The translations under genes were made by a program, and so were the position numbers. 64,000 nucleotides of DNA from Kribbella monticola (GTDB taxonomy: Bacteria; Actinomycetota; Actinomycetes; Propionibacteriales; Kribbellaceae): NCBI RefSeq assembly GCF_003261635.1, contig NZ_QFXK01000027.1:496001-560000 (forward strand), read 5' to 3'. Shown piece by piece: positions 1 through 9,021 of the stretch. Under the pieces are notes generated by a model. The model did no database searches and was not told where the DNA came from. It worked only from the letters and a program-made list of their open reading frames with translations. The first letter of the stretch is position 1. Each line of letters starts with the position of its first letter.

Positions 1-1220
1 CCTTGGCCGGACGCCGCAGCGGGCCTGACCTCAGGAGTCGTCCAGGCATCGGTGCTGTTCGGCTGTGCGCTGGCTCTGTTGTCCAGGCCGACCGGCGACA
101 CGTCGTAGTTCCGGTCGCGCCGTCCGCGGCGCATGATCGGCCGCTCCATCAGGTAGTAGCTGGCGGCCGCCAACAGCCCCGAGCTGATCACGGTGCTGAC
201 GAACAGCAGCGCGAAATGCCCCGAGAACAAGGGGAATCCAGCTAGCTGGGCAATGACGTTCAGAACGACGAGGTGGTAGGCGAAGACGCCGTACGAGATG
301 TCACCGGCGACGTGGCCGGCCTTGCCACCGAGGACCGCGGCGATGCGGCGGGTCGGCGTGATCGCGGGCAGGATCACGCACGCGGCGATCGCGGTGTAGA
401 GCAAGTTCTTGACGAACGCCTGCCCGGGTGACGGCGGGTTCAGGTTGTACGGGCCGGCGAGCGGACTGGTCGCGATCAGCAGCAGGGCGATCCCGATGCC
501 CCAGACGGTGGCCGGCAGTTTGGCGAGCGTGTCGAGTGCGGAAGTCCCCAAGCGCCCGCTGCTTCGCGCCACCTGCCACAAAGCGAGCCCCATCCCGACG
601 GCGAACCAGCCGACGTACCCGGGCAACCAGAGACCAGCGCGCGAATGACCGGAAGCCGTGACAGCAGCCATCCAGCTCGGACCGAGCACAGTGAGACAAG
701 CCAGTACTGCGAGGCGCCAGCGCACCGCCCGTCGGGTCGGCCGCTCGTAACCGGTCAGGAATCGCGCGAGGAACGGCAGTACCAGGTAGAAGGCGACCTC
801 TGTCGCCAGGCTCCAGAACTGCGTCAGCCCTTCCACCGAAGGGACGTTGCTGTAGATCTGGATCAAGGTCGCATGCTGGAGGTACGCCGTCCACGACACC
901 GGCCCCGCGTTCGGAACCAGCACGGCGGCCAGGATCACGGCAACCCAGAGCACGGGCAGGATTCGCAGCGCACGGTTGCGCAGGTACGGCAGTGTCAGCG
1001 GCGGCTCGGTCTCCTCGAACCAGGCCACCACGTGCGGGCGGTAGAGCAGGAAGCCGGAGATCGCGAAGAAGATCGCGACCCCGATGTCCATCCGGGCCAG
1101 GATGCCCGCGAACGGGCCGGCCAGCGCGTCGCCGCTCCGGAATCCGACATGGGTGCTGACGACCGCCAGCGCGCCGATCGCGCGCAGGCCGTCGAGGGCC
1201 GCGAACCTGGTCCGCCTCAT
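1..1220 (-). CDS. Acyltransferase 3 family membrane protein (C-terminus cut by window edge)
   Basis: An integral-membrane acyltransferase of the OafA/YrhL family, expected to O-acylate a cell-surface glycan or secondary metabolite. The reading frame stays open from an ATG at 1220 to the first base of the window (at least 406 codons), so the 3' end is missing. The N-terminus reads MRRTRFAALDGLRAIGALAV followed by STHVGF, the typical 'R-x-x-x-L-D-G-L-R-A' opening and first-helix His of this family. It continues with hydrophobic helices such as IGVAIFFAISGFLLYRP. The start overlaps the stop of the upstream membrane-protein gene by 4 bp (ATGA), so the two are probably translationally coupled and may act on the same surface polymer. 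The acyl donor and acceptor cannot be read from the sequence. Confidence 0.85.
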   Translation of the reverse strand, partial: MRRTRFAALDGLRAIGALAVVSTHVGFRSGDALAGPFAGILARMDIGVAIFFAISGFLLYRPHVVAWFEETEPPLTLPYLRNRALRILPVLWVAVILAAVLVPNAGPVSWTAYLQHATLIQIYSNVPSVEGLTQFWSLATEVAFYLVLPFLARFLTGYERPTRRAVRWRLAVLACLTVLGPSWMAAVTASGHSRAGLWLPGYVGWFAVGMGLALWQVARSSGRLGTSALDTLAKLPATVWGIGIALLLIATSPLAGPYNLNPPSPGQAFVKNLLYTAIAACVILPAITPTRRIAAVLGGKAGHVAGDISYGVFAYHLVVLNVIAQLAGFPLFSGHFALLFVSTVISSGLLAAASYYLMERPIMRRGRRDRNYDVSPVGLDNRASAQPNSTDAWTTPEVRPAAASGQ

Positions 1221-3049
1221 CCTGTCACCACCGGAAGTCCGATCTCGAGACTGGTGACGCAGACGTTCGCCTGCGGATCCGTCGACCGTACCCGGATCGC
1301 GGTCGCGCGGATCCGCGGTGACGGGCCGAAGTACATCGCTGCGGCACCGGCCGGCCAGGCGTCGGCCGGTTCAGGCAAAGCTACTGTCCGGCCGGCGGCG
1401 TCGACCAGTTCGATTCGCAATCGTGACTCCCGGTCGGCGAAGTAGCCGACCTTCACGAACCACTCCGCCTCGATCAACTCCTGCTGAGTCGGCCGCAGCG
1501 GCCGGGTGACCGGGCGGTTGCGAGGCAGTGGCAGCGTGCCGCAGATCGTCTTCTGCTTCGGCGCAGGGAAGTCGACCCGGGACCAGACGGCCAGGTGGGA
1601 AGGCTTGAGCCGACCGGTTTCGTCGACGAGATAAGGGTCGCTGCCGGGGCCTTGCAGACGGAAGGGGACGCCGGTCATTCGCAGTACGGAAGACAGCCGG
1701 CGCTCACCGGACAGGATCGTGACGATCGTCGGTGGCATCGGGGTGTCCCAGAGATTGATCGCCGGCCCGGCCTGCTCCAGATCGGCGGTCACGTGGTCGA
1801 AGTACGGGCGCGACGGGTTGTCGGCCCAGATCGTGGCGAACCGCGCGTCCGAGACGACGATGCCGGCGGTCCAGGCCAGCAAGCAGGCAAGGGCGACGGC
1901 CGGCGCGATCCGGACCGCGATCGGCCGGGGGTGGACAGCTCGCGCGGTCAGCACCACCGCCAAGGTCAGCGGGATCGAGAGGTCCGACCAGTAGTGGTAG
2001 TGGATGGTGAAGGTGTCGCCGAAGGCCACGAACCTGCCGTAGGAGACGAGGAAGAGAGTCACCAGCACATAGATCAGGACCGACGCCCACACCAGCAGAG
2101 CCCGCCGGTCCTGCCGCCAGGCCACCATCAGCAAGAAGGCTGCCACGATGCCACCCAGGACAACGGCGGCCACGGGTTCCGCAGCGGTACCGAACGGTGG
2201 CGCGAGCGCGTTCCACTCCCACGGCCCGCCGACGAGCGCGGCCAGCGGTACTGCGAACGAGTGGGCACCGAGTTCCAGCAGCCGGCCGAAGCCGGGGAGG
2301 CGGCCTGCCGACGGTCGGCCGTGGCTGACGTAAAGGATGCCGAAGGCAACTATCGGCGCGACCAGGGCGGCGGCGAACGGCAGGCTCTGGCGGACCCATT
2401 GCCGGATCGGGCGGTCCCGCAGGTAGAGGGCGACCGCCACCGCGGTGAAGACGATCAGGCCCGACTTCTCCCAGCAGGCCAGCGAGATCAGCAGCGAAAG
2501 GGGGCCGGAGGCAACGGCTCGCCGCCGGTTGCCGGCGTACCAGTCGAGGGTCGCGTGCAGGAGCAGCAGGCCGAAGACGTGCGCGGGCAGATTGTTCACC
2601 GCGCTCGACAGCGACATGAAGGAAGGCATGCTCAACGGAGTCAGCGCGTAGAGCAGCGTGCCGGTCAGCACCCAGCGGCTCGGGCCGATCAGGCGAAGCA
2701 ACAGCAGGCCCATCAATGCGATGGCGATCGCCTGCATGACCACGCGCCACGCGATCGTGACGTCCCAGTTCAGTGGAGCGACGGTGGCGAAGAAGGCATA
2801 GACGAAGCGAAGTCCGGGTGCGATGTGGTCGTTCACCGGCGTGAGCAGTTCGCCCGGCGCGAACCCGCGGTCGCCCTGGATGAGGAACTCGATGTCGTCG
2901 GTCATCCATGAGCCGCGGCGCGCGAGCAGCCCCAGCACGCACGCCTGCACGATCGCGACGGCGGCCACGACAGCCCGCAGTACGGCGATGTCGGGCGCGC
3001 CGGACAGCACCTTTGCCAGCCGCGCCGGAACGCTCTCGATCCCCCTCAT
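1217..3049 (-). CDS. Polytopic membrane protein, GT-C glycosyltransferase-like
   Basis: A 610-residue protein with roughly ten hydrophobic helices in residues 20-410, then a soluble C-terminal part of about 190 residues. The first extracytoplasmic loop carries an acidic motif (WMTDDIEF), as expected for lipid-phosphate-sugar-dependent GT-C enzymes, and the layout (many helices plus a terminal soluble domain) fits that fold. No specific subfamily was recognised, so the glycosyltransferase call is inference. The gene runs directly into the acyltransferase-3 gene with a 4-bp overlap, which points to surface-glycan assembly or modification. It is divergent from the DUF3068 gene, with about 110 bp between the starts. 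Confidence 0.6.
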   Translation of the reverse strand: MRGIESVPARLAKVLSGAPDIAVLRAVVAAVAIVQACVLGLLARRGSWMTDDIEFLIQGDRGFAPGELLTPVNDHIAPGLRFVYAFFATVAPLNWDVTIAWRVVMQAIAIALMGLLLLRLIGPSRWVLTGTLLYALTPLSMPSFMSLSSAVNNLPAHVFGLLLLHATLDWYAGNRRRAVASGPLSLLISLACWEKSGLIVFTAVAVALYLRDRPIRQWVRQSLPFAAALVAPIVAFGILYVSHGRPSAGRLPGFGRLLELGAHSFAVPLAALVGGPWEWNALAPPFGTAAEPVAAVVLGGIVAAFLLMVAWRQDRRALLVWASVLIYVLVTLFLVSYGRFVAFGDTFTIHYHYWSDLSIPLTLAVVLTARAVHPRPIAVRIAPAVALACLLAWTAGIVVSDARFATIWADNPSRPYFDHVTADLEQAGPAINLWDTPMPPTIVTILSGERRLSSVLRMTGVPFRLQGPGSDPYLVDETGRLKPSHLAVWSRVDFPAPKQKTICGTLPLPRNRPVTRPLRPTQQELIEAEWFVKVGYFADRESRLRIELVDAAGRTVALPEPADAWPAGAAAMYFGPSPRIRATAIRVRSTDPQANVCVTSLEIGLPVVTG

Positions 3050-3160
3050 GGGGCCGGACTATATGACAGTTCGGCCACTGCCGGATTTTGTCGCTCCCGG
3101 TCTCTGTTCAACCTGCCTACCCGCTGGTAGCGTCCCGCGGACAGACCGGGAGGGGTTGTT

Positions 3161-4252
3161 GTGGGGAATCGCAGTCGTGCCTTGGTGATCGCACTGGGCA
3201 TCTTCTTCATCGGCGTTGCTGCTTTGTCCAAGTTCTACGCGTATCCGACGCTGGCGGTGGCGCCGGCCGACCAGGTCGCGCACACCTTGTCGACCGGACC
3301 GGGCGCGACCATCTTCAGCGTGAAGGACCTGGCCGAGAAGCCGGGTGTCGACCTGTGGGCCCGGCGGACGGTTCGCGGCGACGTCGCCGCCGCCGACAAG
3401 ATCAGCAAGGCCCTGAACCGCAAGGTCGTCGTCTTCGACACCGCCGTGGTGACCGACGACGAGAAGGACTACACCTTCCCCGACGACGCGACGCAGACCG
3501 ACAAGCTGCCGCTGAGCTTCGTCCAGGAACGCGTCGTGCTCGACGCCCACACCGGCGAAGCGGTGCGCTGGAACCCCAGCGACCCGGCCGACAACAGCGG
3601 CGAGTACATCAGCAGCTCGCTCAAGACCGAGGACCGGCTGAAGCCCAAGGAGGACAGCGAGTTCTTCAAGGGACACGAGGGTCTGGTGCTCAAGTTCCCG
3701 TTCGGGACCGAGAAGAAGACCTACAAGTTCTGGGACACCACGACGCGCAAGGCGTACCCGATCCAGTACAAGAGCGAGACGAAGCTGGACGGCCTGCCCG
3801 TGTACGTCTTCGAGCAGCAGGTGCCGAAGCAGGACCTGCCGCAGGCGAAGCCGCTCGAGGTGCCCGGCAACCTGGTGGGCGAGCCGGGCAAGGACTCGGT
3901 CGTCGTGCAGCGCACGTACCAGAACACCCGGACCCTGTGGATCGAGCCGGTCACCGGCGCGATCATCAAGGGCCAGGAGGAGCAGCTCGCGACCTTCGCC
4001 TACAACGGTGAGGACAAGGTCACTGCGACCAAGGTGAAGATCTACTACGACGACGACACCGTGAAGAAGAACGTCGAAGGCGGCAAGGGCGACGAGAAGA
4101 AAGAGGGCGGCTACAAGGCGAAGGCCGCCCAGTTGCATCTGATCGGCTTCTGGGTCCCGCTGATCTCGCTCATCATCGGACTGCTGTTGCTCGCCCTGGT
4201 CGTCTACCTGCAGCTGCGGCCGCGGGGTGCTCGCAGGGCCGAAGAGGTCTAG
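3161..4252 (+). CDS. DUF3068 (PorA-family) membrane-anchored protein
   Basis: A 363-residue protein with one hydrophobic segment near the N-terminus (about residues 7-27), a long hydrophilic extracytoplasmic part, and a second transmembrane segment near the C-terminus (about 326-352) ending in a short Arg-rich tail. The order and the APADQVAHTLSTGPGATIF region match the actinobacterial DUF3068 family, annotated in some genomes as porin PorA-like. Its role is not established, and a pore function should not be assumed in an organism not known to have mycolic acids. The GTG start at 3161 is preceded by GGGAGGGG. Its TAG stop overlaps the TAG stop of the convergent methyltransferase gene (shared bases ctag). 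Confidence 0.8.
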   Translation: MGNRSRALVIALGIFFIGVAALSKFYAYPTLAVAPADQVAHTLSTGPGATIFSVKDLAEKPGVDLWARRTVRGDVAAADKISKALNRKVVVFDTAVVTDDEKDYTFPDDATQTDKLPLSFVQERVVLDAHTGEAVRWNPSDPADNSGEYISSSLKTEDRLKPKEDSEFFKGHEGLVLKFPFGTEKKTYKFWDTTTRKAYPIQYKSETKLDGLPVYVFEQQVPKQDLPQAKPLEVPGNLVGEPGKDSVVVQRTYQNTRTLWIEPVTGAIIKGQEEQLATFAYNGEDKVTATKVKIYYDDDTVKKNVEGGKGDEKKEGGYKAKAAQLHLIGFWVPLISLIIGLLLLALVVYLQLRPRGARRAEEV

Positions 4253-5064
4253 GCAGGCTTGTGGGCGGACCAGATCGCGGTACCGGGAATCAACCGGCCG
4301 CGTTCTGGTCCCCAGCCGCCCCAGACCTGGTCGTGGCCGGCGGGCCATTCGGGTTCGAGCAGGTCGTCGACGATCAGGCCGGCTCCGGTCAGTGCCCGGA
4401 TCCAGTCGCCGGTGGTGCGATGGTGCTCGGCGTAGACCGGCGTACCGGCTGCGTCGGTTTCGACGTACGGCGTGCGGTCGAAGTACGACTGGGTGATCCG
4501 CAGGCCGGCCGGGGTCGGGTCGTCGGGCATGCTCCAGCGGATCGGGTGCGTCACGGAGTACACGAGCAGGCCGCCGGGCTTGAGGACGCGGGCGATCTCG
4601 GTCAACGCGGCTTCGGCGTCGGCCACGAACGGCAGCGCACCGAAGGCCGAGCAGACGAGGTCGAAAACGCTGCTGGCAAAGGGAATTCGTACTGCGTCCG
4701 CGGCGACCGTCCGTACGGCGGTACCGGTTCGGCGGTCCAGGTTCCTGGCGATCCGCAACTGCTCGACCGAGATGTCGAAGGCGTAGACGTCGGCGCGCTG
4801 CTTCGCCAGCCAGCGTGAGCACTGGGCCGCTCCGCACCCCACCTCGAGGATCCGGCGGCCGGTGACCGGGCCGAGCAACTGGGCCTGCTCCTCGTCGACA
4901 CCCTCCGGACACCAGATGAACCGGTCGTCGCCGAGGAACTCGCCGTGCTCGGCGAGATACTCGTCGGCCGCGCTGTCCCAGTAGGTCCGGCTCGCGCGCG
5001 ACGTCTCGGTCTCACTCAACCCGATCCGCTGCGGCGCGGTCACCTCGTAGTCCACGCCGTTCAC
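4249..5064 (-). CDS. Class I SAM-dependent methyltransferase
   Basis: A 271-residue soluble methyltransferase of the Methyltransf_11/25 type. Motif I is ILEVGCGAAQCSRWLA, an acidic residue ends strand 2 (VYAFDISVEQL), and the post-motif region LDLVCSAFGALPFV and the LKPGGLLVYSVTHPI strand are all present, so SAM binding is well supported; the substrate is unknown. It is the last gene of a TetR-SRPBCC-methyltransferase operon: its GTG start lies one base beyond the SRPBCC stop. It is therefore probably controlled by the upstream TetR repressor. It converges on the DUF3068 gene with a 4-bp stop-codon overlap. Confidence 0.9.
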   Translation of the reverse strand: MNGVDYEVTAPQRIGLSETETSRASRTYWDSAADEYLAEHGEFLGDDRFIWCPEGVDEEQAQLLGPVTGRRILEVGCGAAQCSRWLAKQRADVYAFDISVEQLRIARNLDRRTGTAVRTVAADAVRIPFASSVFDLVCSAFGALPFVADAEAALTEIARVLKPGGLLVYSVTHPIRWSMPDDPTPAGLRITQSYFDRTPYVETDAAGTPVYAEHHRTTGDWIRALTGAGLIVDDLLEPEWPAGHDQVWGGWGPERGRLIPGTAIWSAHKPA

Positions 5065-5065
5065 C

Positions 5066-5587
5066 CTAGGGCGTTGCGGCGATCCGGGCCGCGAGTGCCT
5101 CGTTCATCGCGGTGAACTGCGGCTTGATCTTGCTGTCCAGCCAGCCGGACATCACCGGTACGGCGACGCCGCGGAAGGTCTCCTGCTGGATCAGCCGTGA
5201 CCGGCCGCCGGGCAGCGCCTCGATCCGGAACGAGTGCTCGCCGTCGAAGATCCCGCCGAAGCCGACCTTGCCGATCCAGCGCAGCTCGCGGCCAGGTTCG
5301 ACGGCCAGCAGTTTCGGGGTGAAGGTCGTCTCCTTGCCGGCCGCGTCCTTGAGGACGTTGGTGATCGTGGCGCCGGCCGCCAGGTCCCCGGTCGAGGAGA
5401 CGATGAACGGGTTCCACTCGGGGTAGCTCGTGCGGTCGGTCAGCACCTTCCAGACCTGGTCCGGCGTGGCATCCAGCTCGATCGCGGTCCGGAGCACGGT
5501 CGGCCTGGCGATCGAGAACACGCAGTACGCGATCAGGACGACAGCTACGGTTCCGAACCCGATCAGTACTTTGCGCTTCTTGGTCAT
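5066..5587 (-). CDS. Membrane-anchored SRPBCC (polyketide cyclase/START-like) protein
   Basis: A 173-residue protein with an N-terminal basic stretch and one transmembrane helix (about residues 7-26), then a single SRPBCC helix-grip domain. The domain is recognised by ELDATPDQVWKVLTDRTSYPEWNPF near its start and the C-terminal long helix ending near residue 170. Such domains bind hydrophobic ligands; no catalytic function can be inferred. The start overlaps the end of the TetR gene by 4 bp (ATGA), and the stop is one base from the methyltransferase start, so it is the middle cistron of a three-gene unit. Confidence 0.85.
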   Translation of the reverse strand: MTKKRKVLIGFGTVAVVLIAYCVFSIARPTVLRTAIELDATPDQVWKVLTDRTSYPEWNPFIVSSTGDLAAGATITNVLKDAAGKETTFTPKLLAVEPGRELRWIGKVGFGGIFDGEHSFRIEALPGGRSRLIQQETFRGVAVPVMSGWLDSKIKPQFTAMNEALAARIAATP

Positions 5588-6150
5588 GTCGGTTCCTCAC
5601 CGAGGACGCTGCTCACGAGCGTCCTCGCGTAGTCGGGGGTGAGCGGCTCGCCCGTGACGAGCAGCCGGTAATACAGCGGGCCGACGAGTTGGTCGACCAG
5701 GACCGCGGGGGAGACGTGGCCCAGCACCAGCCCGGCTTCCTGAGCGCTGGCGACTACAGCAGTCACAGCTCGATGGCGATCGGCCCAGAGTGCGCGCACG
5801 CTTTCGCCGACTCGGGGCTCGCGAGCTGCCGCGGCGGCGAGATCGGCGATCAGCGTGGTCGGGGTGGCGGTGAGGCCGGCAGCGATGGCGGTGACCAGCT
5901 CGGTGAGGTCGCGCCGCGGATCGTCAGTGGGCTCGAACGGCACGTCATCACGGAGATTGACGATCAGTGCGACGACCAGTTCAGCCTTGGTGGCCCAGCG
6001 CCGGTACAGCGTCGTCTTCGCGACCCCGGCCTGCTCGGCGACCCGGTCGATCGAGAGACCGTCGTACCCGGTACGCCGCATCTCCGCCGCGGCGGCTGCC
6101 AGCACCCGCCCGTCGATCCCGCCGTCGCGCGGTCTGCCGCGTGCCGCCAT
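5584..6150 (-). CDS. TetR-family transcriptional regulator
   Basis: A 188-residue repressor with the TetR N-terminal helix-turn-helix (about residues 11-57: ILAAAAAEMRRTGYDGLSID, then VAEQAGVAKTTLYRRWATK) and a ligand-binding C-terminal domain of the TetR_C_11-like type. It heads the operon containing the SRPBCC protein and the methyltransferase, with a 4-bp overlap to the former. It is divergent from the APH-type kinase. The intervening 105 bp hold a conspicuous CCGCTAC/GTAGCGG inverted repeat, so autoregulation and possibly control of the kinase are likely. The inducer is unknown. Confidence 0.92.
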   Translation of the reverse strand: MAARGRPRDGGIDGRVLAAAAAEMRRTGYDGLSIDRVAEQAGVAKTTLYRRWATKAELVVALIVNLRDDVPFEPTDDPRRDLTELVTAIAAGLTATPTTLIADLAAAAAREPRVGESVRALWADRHRAVTAVVASAQEAGLVLGHVSPAVLVDQLVGPLYYRLLVTGEPLTPDYARTLVSSVLGEEPT

Positions 6151-6160
6151 CGTTCGTTCC

Positions 6161-6222
6161 TTTCCGCTACTCCGGTGTCGTAAAAGACCGTAGCAGGATT
6201 ATCGCTACTTCGGTAGCGGAAA
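6161..6222. promoter_or_regulatory. Candidate TetR operator region
   Basis: TTTCCGCTAC at 6161-6170 is the exact reverse complement of GTAGCGGAAA at 6213-6222. Within this span the right half also forms a close palindrome, CGCTAC-TTCG-GTAGCG at 6203-6218, and a related CGTAGC lies at 6189-6194. The site sits between the divergent TetR gene and the kinase gene, where a TetR dimer would cover both promoters. Binding by this TetR is inferred from position and symmetry only. Confidence 0.6.
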
Positions 6223-6255
6223 AACTCGCCGGGGATCGGTGGCAGGATCGCGGGG

Positions 6256-7161
6256 GTGGACGGTTTCGAAGCGATCGCGGCCAGTGCTGTTCCGTTGACC
6301 GGTGGCTACGGCGGTGAGACGTACGCCGTGAGCGCCGCCGGCGAGGACGCCGTACTGCGGTTGTATGTGCGCCGGCCCGCTCGGGCGGCTGTGGACGTCT
6401 CGTTGATGCGGCTCGTGCGTGGGCTGCTTCCGGTACCGCGCGTGCTGGACGCGAAACCGGAGGTGTCGGACGAGGGGCCTCCTTATGTACTGACCGAGCG
6501 GCTGCCTGGGATGAACCTGGAGAAGTACCTGGAGAGCGCCGGAGAGGCGGAGCGGCAGCGGGTGGGGGAGCAGCTCGGGGACCTGCTGGTGCGGCTCAGT
6601 GGCATGCCGTTCCTAAACTTCGGGCAGTTCGTGGGGCGGGAGTTGGTGATCGAGTCCTTCGGTGACGGCGGGCTCCTGCAGTGGTTCAACCAGCACGTCT
6701 CGGATCTGGGATTGACCCGGGATCAGGTGGCGTCGATGGAGGCCGTGATCGACCGGGCCGACGAGCTCGCCGACAGCGGAGTCGACCGGGTCTGCCTCGT
6801 GCACAGCGACTTCAACCCGAAGAACCTGCTGGTGGACCCGGCGACGGCACGGATCACCGGGCTGATCGACTGGGAGCTCGCGCACGCTGGTTCGCCGTAT
6901 ACGGATCTGGGGAATCTGCTGCGGTTCTGCGACGATCCGGTGCTCGGCGAGGCGGTGCTGGGCGTCGTACAGGCTTCCGGTCTCGATCTCGGCGACCGGG
7001 TGGTGGAGCGGGGGCGGGTGGCGGATCTGTGGGCGCTGATCGATCTCGCGAGCCGGCCGGCGGCCAACCCGGTCGCCGCTGCGGCCCACACGCTGATCAC
7101 CCGGATCGCCGACACGGGCGACCTCGCGGGCGGCCGGGGCTGGCCTGACGTCGTACATTGA
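6256..7161 (+). CDS. Aminoglycoside phosphotransferase-family kinase
   Basis: A 301-residue protein with the APH/choline-kinase fold. The nucleotide-binding start is at LTGGYGGETYAV with AVLRLYVR carrying the strand-3 region. The Brenner motif is HSDFNPKNLLVD, and the metal-binding motif GLIDWELAHAGSPYTDLGN follows. These motifs support phosphotransfer from ATP or GTP to a small-molecule hydroxyl. The family is broad, so antibiotic resistance is only one possibility. The start is the GTG at 6256 inside a G-rich stretch. It reads away from the TetR gene across a shared palindromic region and may be part of the same regulon. Confidence 0.85.
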   Translation: MDGFEAIAASAVPLTGGYGGETYAVSAAGEDAVLRLYVRRPARAAVDVSLMRLVRGLLPVPRVLDAKPEVSDEGPPYVLTERLPGMNLEKYLESAGEAERQRVGEQLGDLLVRLSGMPFLNFGQFVGRELVIESFGDGGLLQWFNQHVSDLGLTRDQVASMEAVIDRADELADSGVDRVCLVHSDFNPKNLLVDPATARITGLIDWELAHAGSPYTDLGNLLRFCDDPVLGEAVLGVVQASGLDLGDRVVERGRVADLWALIDLASRPAANPVAAAAHTLITRIADTGDLAGGRGWPDVVH

Positions 7162-7229
7162 GTTCAGGTGTTGATGAGTGGCACGTCGGGAGACCTCGGC
7201 GGGCAGCCGGTACGGCCGGGTGCCCCGGG

Positions 7230-7259
7230 TTGCCCTGCCCGAGTCAATAGCCGTATTCT
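7230..7259 (+). promoter_or_regulatory. Candidate rpsA promoter
   Basis: In the 259-bp gap before rpsA there is TTGCCC (7230-7235), an 18-bp spacer, and TATTCT (7254-7259), a fair match to a sigma-70/HrdB-type promoter. It would give an untranslated leader of about 155 bases. No other strong signal was seen in this gap. The match is by eye. Confidence 0.35.
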
Positions 7260-7420
7260 GTGAGATGCGCTATGGGCCCGCGCGACCTCGGACGGAGCAG
7301 GCTCGTGCTCGCAGCAGTCGGTGGTGACTCTGTCCTGTTCAGGCAATCCAGCGGTTGGGTGCGATCCAACGGTCCCAGCGCACCCGTACGACACCATCAG
7401 CCCACGGAGCAACCCACCAC

Positions 7421-8899
7421 ATGACGGCCAGCATCGAGGCACCTCTCGACCCCGCAGTACGCACCACCCCGCAGGTAGCGGTCAATGACATCGGGTCGGA
7501 GGAAGACTTCCTCGCGGCGATCGATCAGACCATCAAGTACTTCAACGACGGCGACATCGTTGAAGGGACCATCGTCAAGGTCGACCGGGACGAGGTTCTC
7601 CTCGACATCGGTTACAAGACCGAAGGCGTCATCCCCTCCCGTGAGCTGTCGATCAAGCACGACGTCGACCCCAACGAGGTCGTCAACGTGGGCGACCACG
7701 TCGAGGCCCTTGTTCTCCAGAAGGAGGACAAGGAAGGCCGTCTGATCCTGTCCAAGAAGCGCGCTCAGTACGAGAAGGCGTGGGGCACGATCGAGAAGAT
7801 CAAGGAAGAGGACGGCGTCGTCACCGGCACCGTCATCGAGGTCGTCAAGGGTGGACTCATCCTGGACATCGGCCTGCGTGGCTTCCTGCCTGCCTCGCTG
7901 GTCGAGATGCGCCGGGTCCGCGACCTCCAGCCGTACGTCGGCCAGGAGATCGAGGCCAAGATCATCGAGCTCGACAAGAACCGCAACAACGTGGTTCTGT
8001 CGCGCCGGGCGTGGCTGGAGCAGACGCAGTCCGAGGTGCGGATGAACTTCCTCACCCAGCTGCAGAAGGGCCAGATCCGCAAGGGTGTCGTCTCCTCGAT
8101 CGTCAACTTCGGTGCGTTCGTGGACCTCGGCGGCGTCGACGGTCTGGTGCACGTCTCGGAGCTGTCCTGGAAGCACATCGACCACCCGACCGAGGTCGTC
8201 GAGGTCGGCCAGGAGGTCACCGTCGAGGTGCTGGACGTCGACATGGACCGCGAGCGCGTCTCGCTGTCGCTGAAGGCGACCCAGGAAGACCCGTGGCAGC
8301 AGTTCGCCCGGACCCACCAGATGGGCCAGATCGTGCCCGGCAAGGTCACCAAGCTGGTTCCGTTCGGTGCGTTCGTCCGCGTGGAGGAGGGCATCGAGGG
8401 TCTGGTGCACATCTCCGAGCTGGCCGAGCGTCACGTCGAGATCCCGGAGCAGGTCGTTCAGGTGAACGACGACGTGATGGTCAAGATCATCGACATCGAC
8501 CTCGAGCGTCGCCGGATCTCGCTGTCGCTGAAGCAGGCCAACGAGGGCGTCGACCCGGTCTCGGACGACTTCGACCCCACGCTGTACGGCATGGCGGCGA
8601 CGTACGACGACCAGGGCAACTACGTCTACCCGGACGGCTTCGACCCGGAGACCGGCGAGTGGCTCGAGGGCTTCGACAAGCAGCGTGAGGAGTGGGAGCG
8701 GCAGTACGCCGAGGCCCACGCGCGCTGGGAGGCCCACAAGAAGCAGATCGAGGACGCCAAGACGGCGGACGTCGAGGCCGGCGAGGCGTCGACGTACTCC
8801 TCCGCGGCCGCCCCGAAGGACGACGCGCCCGTCGAGGGCGCACTCGCTTCCGACGAGGCACTGCAGGCCCTCCGCGAGAAGCTCACCGGCCAGGGCTGA
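7421..8899 (+). CDS. rpsA: 30S ribosomal protein S1
   Basis: Ribosomal protein S1 recruits and unfolds mRNA on the 30S subunit. The 492-residue product has four S1 RNA-binding domains at roughly 45-105, 132-195, 217-287 and 302-372, seen as repeated GxVxxIxxFGAFVDLG...GLVHxSEL patterns, followed by an acidic tail with DPETGEWLEGFD. This four-domain length is normal for actinobacteria, which lack the six domains of the E. coli protein. The ATG at 7421 is chosen because the conserved segment TTPQVAVNDIGSEEDFLAAI begins shortly after it and GGAG lies upstream. An in-frame GTG/ATG extension to 7355 has no family support. A strong terminator follows at 8920. Confidence 0.98.
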   Translation: MTASIEAPLDPAVRTTPQVAVNDIGSEEDFLAAIDQTIKYFNDGDIVEGTIVKVDRDEVLLDIGYKTEGVIPSRELSIKHDVDPNEVVNVGDHVEALVLQKEDKEGRLILSKKRAQYEKAWGTIEKIKEEDGVVTGTVIEVVKGGLILDIGLRGFLPASLVEMRRVRDLQPYVGQEIEAKIIELDKNRNNVVLSRRAWLEQTQSEVRMNFLTQLQKGQIRKGVVSSIVNFGAFVDLGGVDGLVHVSELSWKHIDHPTEVVEVGQEVTVEVLDVDMDRERVSLSLKATQEDPWQQFARTHQMGQIVPGKVTKLVPFGAFVRVEEGIEGLVHISELAERHVEIPEQVVQVNDDVMVKIIDIDLERRRISLSLKQANEGVDPVSDDFDPTLYGMAATYDDQGNYVYPDGFDPETGEWLEGFDKQREEWERQYAEAHARWEAHKKQIEDAKTADVEAGEASTYSSAAAPKDDAPVEGALASDEALQALREKLTGQG

Positions 8900-8919
8900 G
8901 TAGTTCCGTAGCACCAACC

Positions 8920-8953
8920 GAGACCCCCGCACCCTTCTGGGTGCGGGGGTCTC
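8920..8953 (+). terminator. Strong hairpin terminator after rpsA
   Basis: A perfect 15-bp stem (8920-8934 with 8939-8953) and a TTCT tetraloop lie 21 bp after the rpsA stop. The following bases (gcgtttcc) contain only a short T run, typical of actinobacterial terminators. Confidence 0.9.
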
Positions 8954-9021
8954 GCGTTTCCGGTGGGACTTGTCGGTGGGGAGTCGTACGGTGGCTGGAG
9001 GGCGAATGTTGGGAGGGTGTT

